DNA from: Bacteroidota bacterium
Lineage (GTDB): Bacteria; Bacteroidota; Bacteroidia; Flavobacteriales_F; PHOS-HE28
Direction: 5' to 3'
Assembly: GCA_963169595.1 (NCBI GenBank)
Contig: CAUJFM010000108.1
Location: forward strand, 1 to 25,214
DNA length: 25,214 bases
In this document: positions 24,512 to 25,214 of the stretch, in pieces
Layout: every line of letters begins with the position of its first letter
How positions within the stretch are numbered: the first letter of the stretch is position 1
Notes under the pieces: model-generated
What the model was told of the DNA's origin: nothing
What the model saw: the letters and a program-made list of their open reading frames with translations, nothing else
Databases searched by the model: none
Program-made: the position numbers and the translations under genes

Positions 24512-24524
24512 CTGACAGGACCTT

Positions 24525-24926
24525 CTAAATGCGGTAGACGCGCAACAGCGAACGTCGTTCGTCCGTAGGCCGGGGCGCTGGCCCGCAGGCCATGACCTTC
24601 GGCGTGCCCGGAGCGGACAGCGGCACGACCAGCGCACCGGGCAACTGCGCATATGCGACAGGTACATCCACGACCACCTGGCGGTCGTGGTGGAGATCGG
24701 GCTGGTCCAGGACCACCTGGCCGAAGGTGCAGCACTCCGCACGCACGGCGGGTTCCGACGGCACCTCTTCCGCGCCACATTCGGCGAACGTGGCTCCCAA
24801 GGTGTACACGCTGAACCCACCCTTCAGGCAGGTCATGCGCGACACGGACAGCCCGCTCGTGGCCAGCAACAGCAGTGCTGTCACCAGCACCACGGCCATA
24901 CGACCTCCTGTCCGCAAAGCGTGCAT
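24525..24926 (-). CDS. Small exported cysteine-rich protein, HYC_CC_PP-like
   Basis: A 133-residue protein starting at the ATG at 24926; longer readings of the frame run into the nfu promoter region. An N-terminal hydrophobic segment (AVVLVTALLLLATSGLSVS) is followed by cysteines at 33 (MTCLKGG), 50 (AECGAEE), 65-66 (ECCTFGQ) and 114 (MACGPAP). A His-His-Asp stretch (DLHHDR) and a proline-containing C-terminal region are also present. Size, the SGLSVS signal end and the CC pair resemble the HYC_CC_PP family found beside metal-linked TonB receptors. The family's His-Tyr before the first cysteine is Met-Thr here. It is the first gene of the HYC-TonB-HMA-carbonic anhydrase transcript. Metal binding is inferred, not shown. 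Confidence 0.72.
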   Translation of the reverse strand: MHALRTGGRMAVVLVTALLLLATSGLSVSRMTCLKGGFSVYTLGATFAECGAEEVPSEPAVRAECCTFGQVVLDQPDLHHDRQVVVDVPVAYAQLPGALVVPLSAPGTPKVMACGPAPRPTDERRSLLRVYRI

Positions 24927-24933
24927 CACGGTA

Positions 24934-24941
24934 CAAAAGTA
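24934..24941 (-). promoter_or_regulatory. -7 box of the metal-related operon
   Basis: On the minus strand this reads TACTTTTG, a full TAnnTTTG match, seven bases before the ATG at 24926. It lies within GTAC-AAAA-GTAC (24931-24942), a short inverted repeat. No clear -33 TTG was seen. The transcript would be leaderless or nearly so. Confidence 0.45.
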
Positions 24942-25010
24942 CGAGAACGCGGGAGCCGGGGGAAGAACGAAAGCCCCTGCGCCTTGGGAACCCACGGGCT
25001 GAAGCAGGGT

Positions 25011-25018
25011 TACCTTTG
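25011..25018 (+). promoter_or_regulatory. -7 box of the nfu gene
   Basis: TACCTTTG matches TAnnTTTG exactly and is separated from the nfu ATG by only four bases, so transcription should start at or beside the start codon. A TTG at 24984-24986 lies 24 bases upstream, slightly too far for an ideal -33 element. Nested inverted repeats precede it: CCCTGC (24975-24980) with GCAGGG (25004-25009), and TGGG-AA-CCCA at 24985-24994. Confidence 0.5.
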
Positions 25019-25022
25019 CCCC

Positions 25023-25214
25023 ATGAACGCTCAACGCCCGCCCGTTTCCGTCTACGCCGAATCGACCCCCAACCCGGTCACGATGCGCTTCGTGAGCTCG
25101 CGGCTGCTGGTGCAGGATGGCCGGCTGCTGGAGTTCCGGAGCCCTGAGGAGCCCGTGGGGGTCTCCCCGCTGGCCGAGCACGTCTTCAACCTGCCCTTCG
25201 TCACCGGGGTCTTC
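25023..25214 (+). CDS. Nfu/NifU-type iron-sulphur scaffold protein, N-terminal part (3' end outside window)
   Basis: Sixty-four codons from the ATG at 25023 to the right edge. The sequence VYAESTPNPVTMRFVSSRLL, followed by EFRSPEEPVGVSPLAEHVF and NLPFVTGVF, is the N-terminal Nfu domain that precedes the CxxC NifU-like domain in Bacteroidota and mitochondrial Nfu proteins. The cluster-binding C-terminal domain is not in the window. The full protein is expected to carry Fe-S clusters to target enzymes in the cytoplasm. It is divergent from the metal-related operon and shares its 96-base promoter region. Confidence 0.88.
   Translation, partial: MNAQRPPVSVYAESTPNPVTMRFVSSRLLVQDGRLLEFRSPEEPVGVSPLAEHVFNLPFVTGVF

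Noticed and set aside
24931..24942. GTACAAAAGTAC as a cop-box type operator
   Set aside because: The known cop box is TACAnnTGTA, which is not matched. Half of this short repeat is explained by the -7 box itself, so a metal-regulator site is not supported.

Overview
The window is a dense, GC-rich stretch of a Bacteroidota chromosome, most likely an uncultured high-GC member of the Flavobacteriales. Evidence for this: a T9SS type A C-terminal sorting domain, a DUF5689 lipoprotein, SusC-like TonB receptors, a PorG-type (DUF6089) protein, the Bacteroidota gene order porG-uppS-bamA-ompH-ompH, and -7 promoter boxes of the TAnnTTTG type. The assignment to order is inference; the phylum is well supported. 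No tRNA, rRNA, insertion sequence, CRISPR array or phage gene was seen.

Layout. (1) 1-3016, minus: the N-terminal 1005 codons of a giant surface adhesin that runs off the left edge, with an almost perfectly periodic 237-bp (79-residue) repeat array. It is read divergently from (2) 3302-8590, plus: a TonB-dependent receptor, a DUF5689 lipoprotein and a T9SS-sorted protein with an extracellular-nuclease-type OB-fold. A 17-bp perfect hairpin ends this operon. (3) 8658-9716, minus: an exported endonuclease/exonuclease/phosphatase family enzyme converging on the same hairpin. Regions 2 and 3 look like one nucleic-acid or phosphodiester scavenging locus. (4) 9770-11903, minus: pdxJ, an alpha/beta hydrolase and an unrecognised secreted protein, joined by two ATGA stop/start overlaps. 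(5) 11983-21306, plus: a nine-gene envelope cluster of CBS-domain protein, a single-POTRA Omp85 protein, nadK, porG (DUF6089), uppS, bamA, two ompH/skp genes and murI. (6) 21293-24926, minus: a cysteine-rich exported protein, a TonB receptor, an exported HMA-domain protein and a gamma-carbonic-anhydrase-type protein, suggesting heavy-metal handling at the envelope. (7) 25023 to the right edge, plus: the start of an Nfu/NifU iron-sulphur scaffold gene.

How the genes work together. The central cluster combines supply of the lipid carrier (uppS), a peptidoglycan precursor (murI), outer-membrane protein chaperones (ompH), insertion of barrels (bamA), a second Omp85 protein and a T9SS outer-membrane component (porG). 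T9SS would in turn export the OB-fold protein of region 2, and probably the adhesin of region 1, whose C-terminus lies outside the window. Several genes have a TAnnTTTG-like box only 4-9 bases upstream of the start codon, which predicts leaderless or nearly leaderless transcripts.
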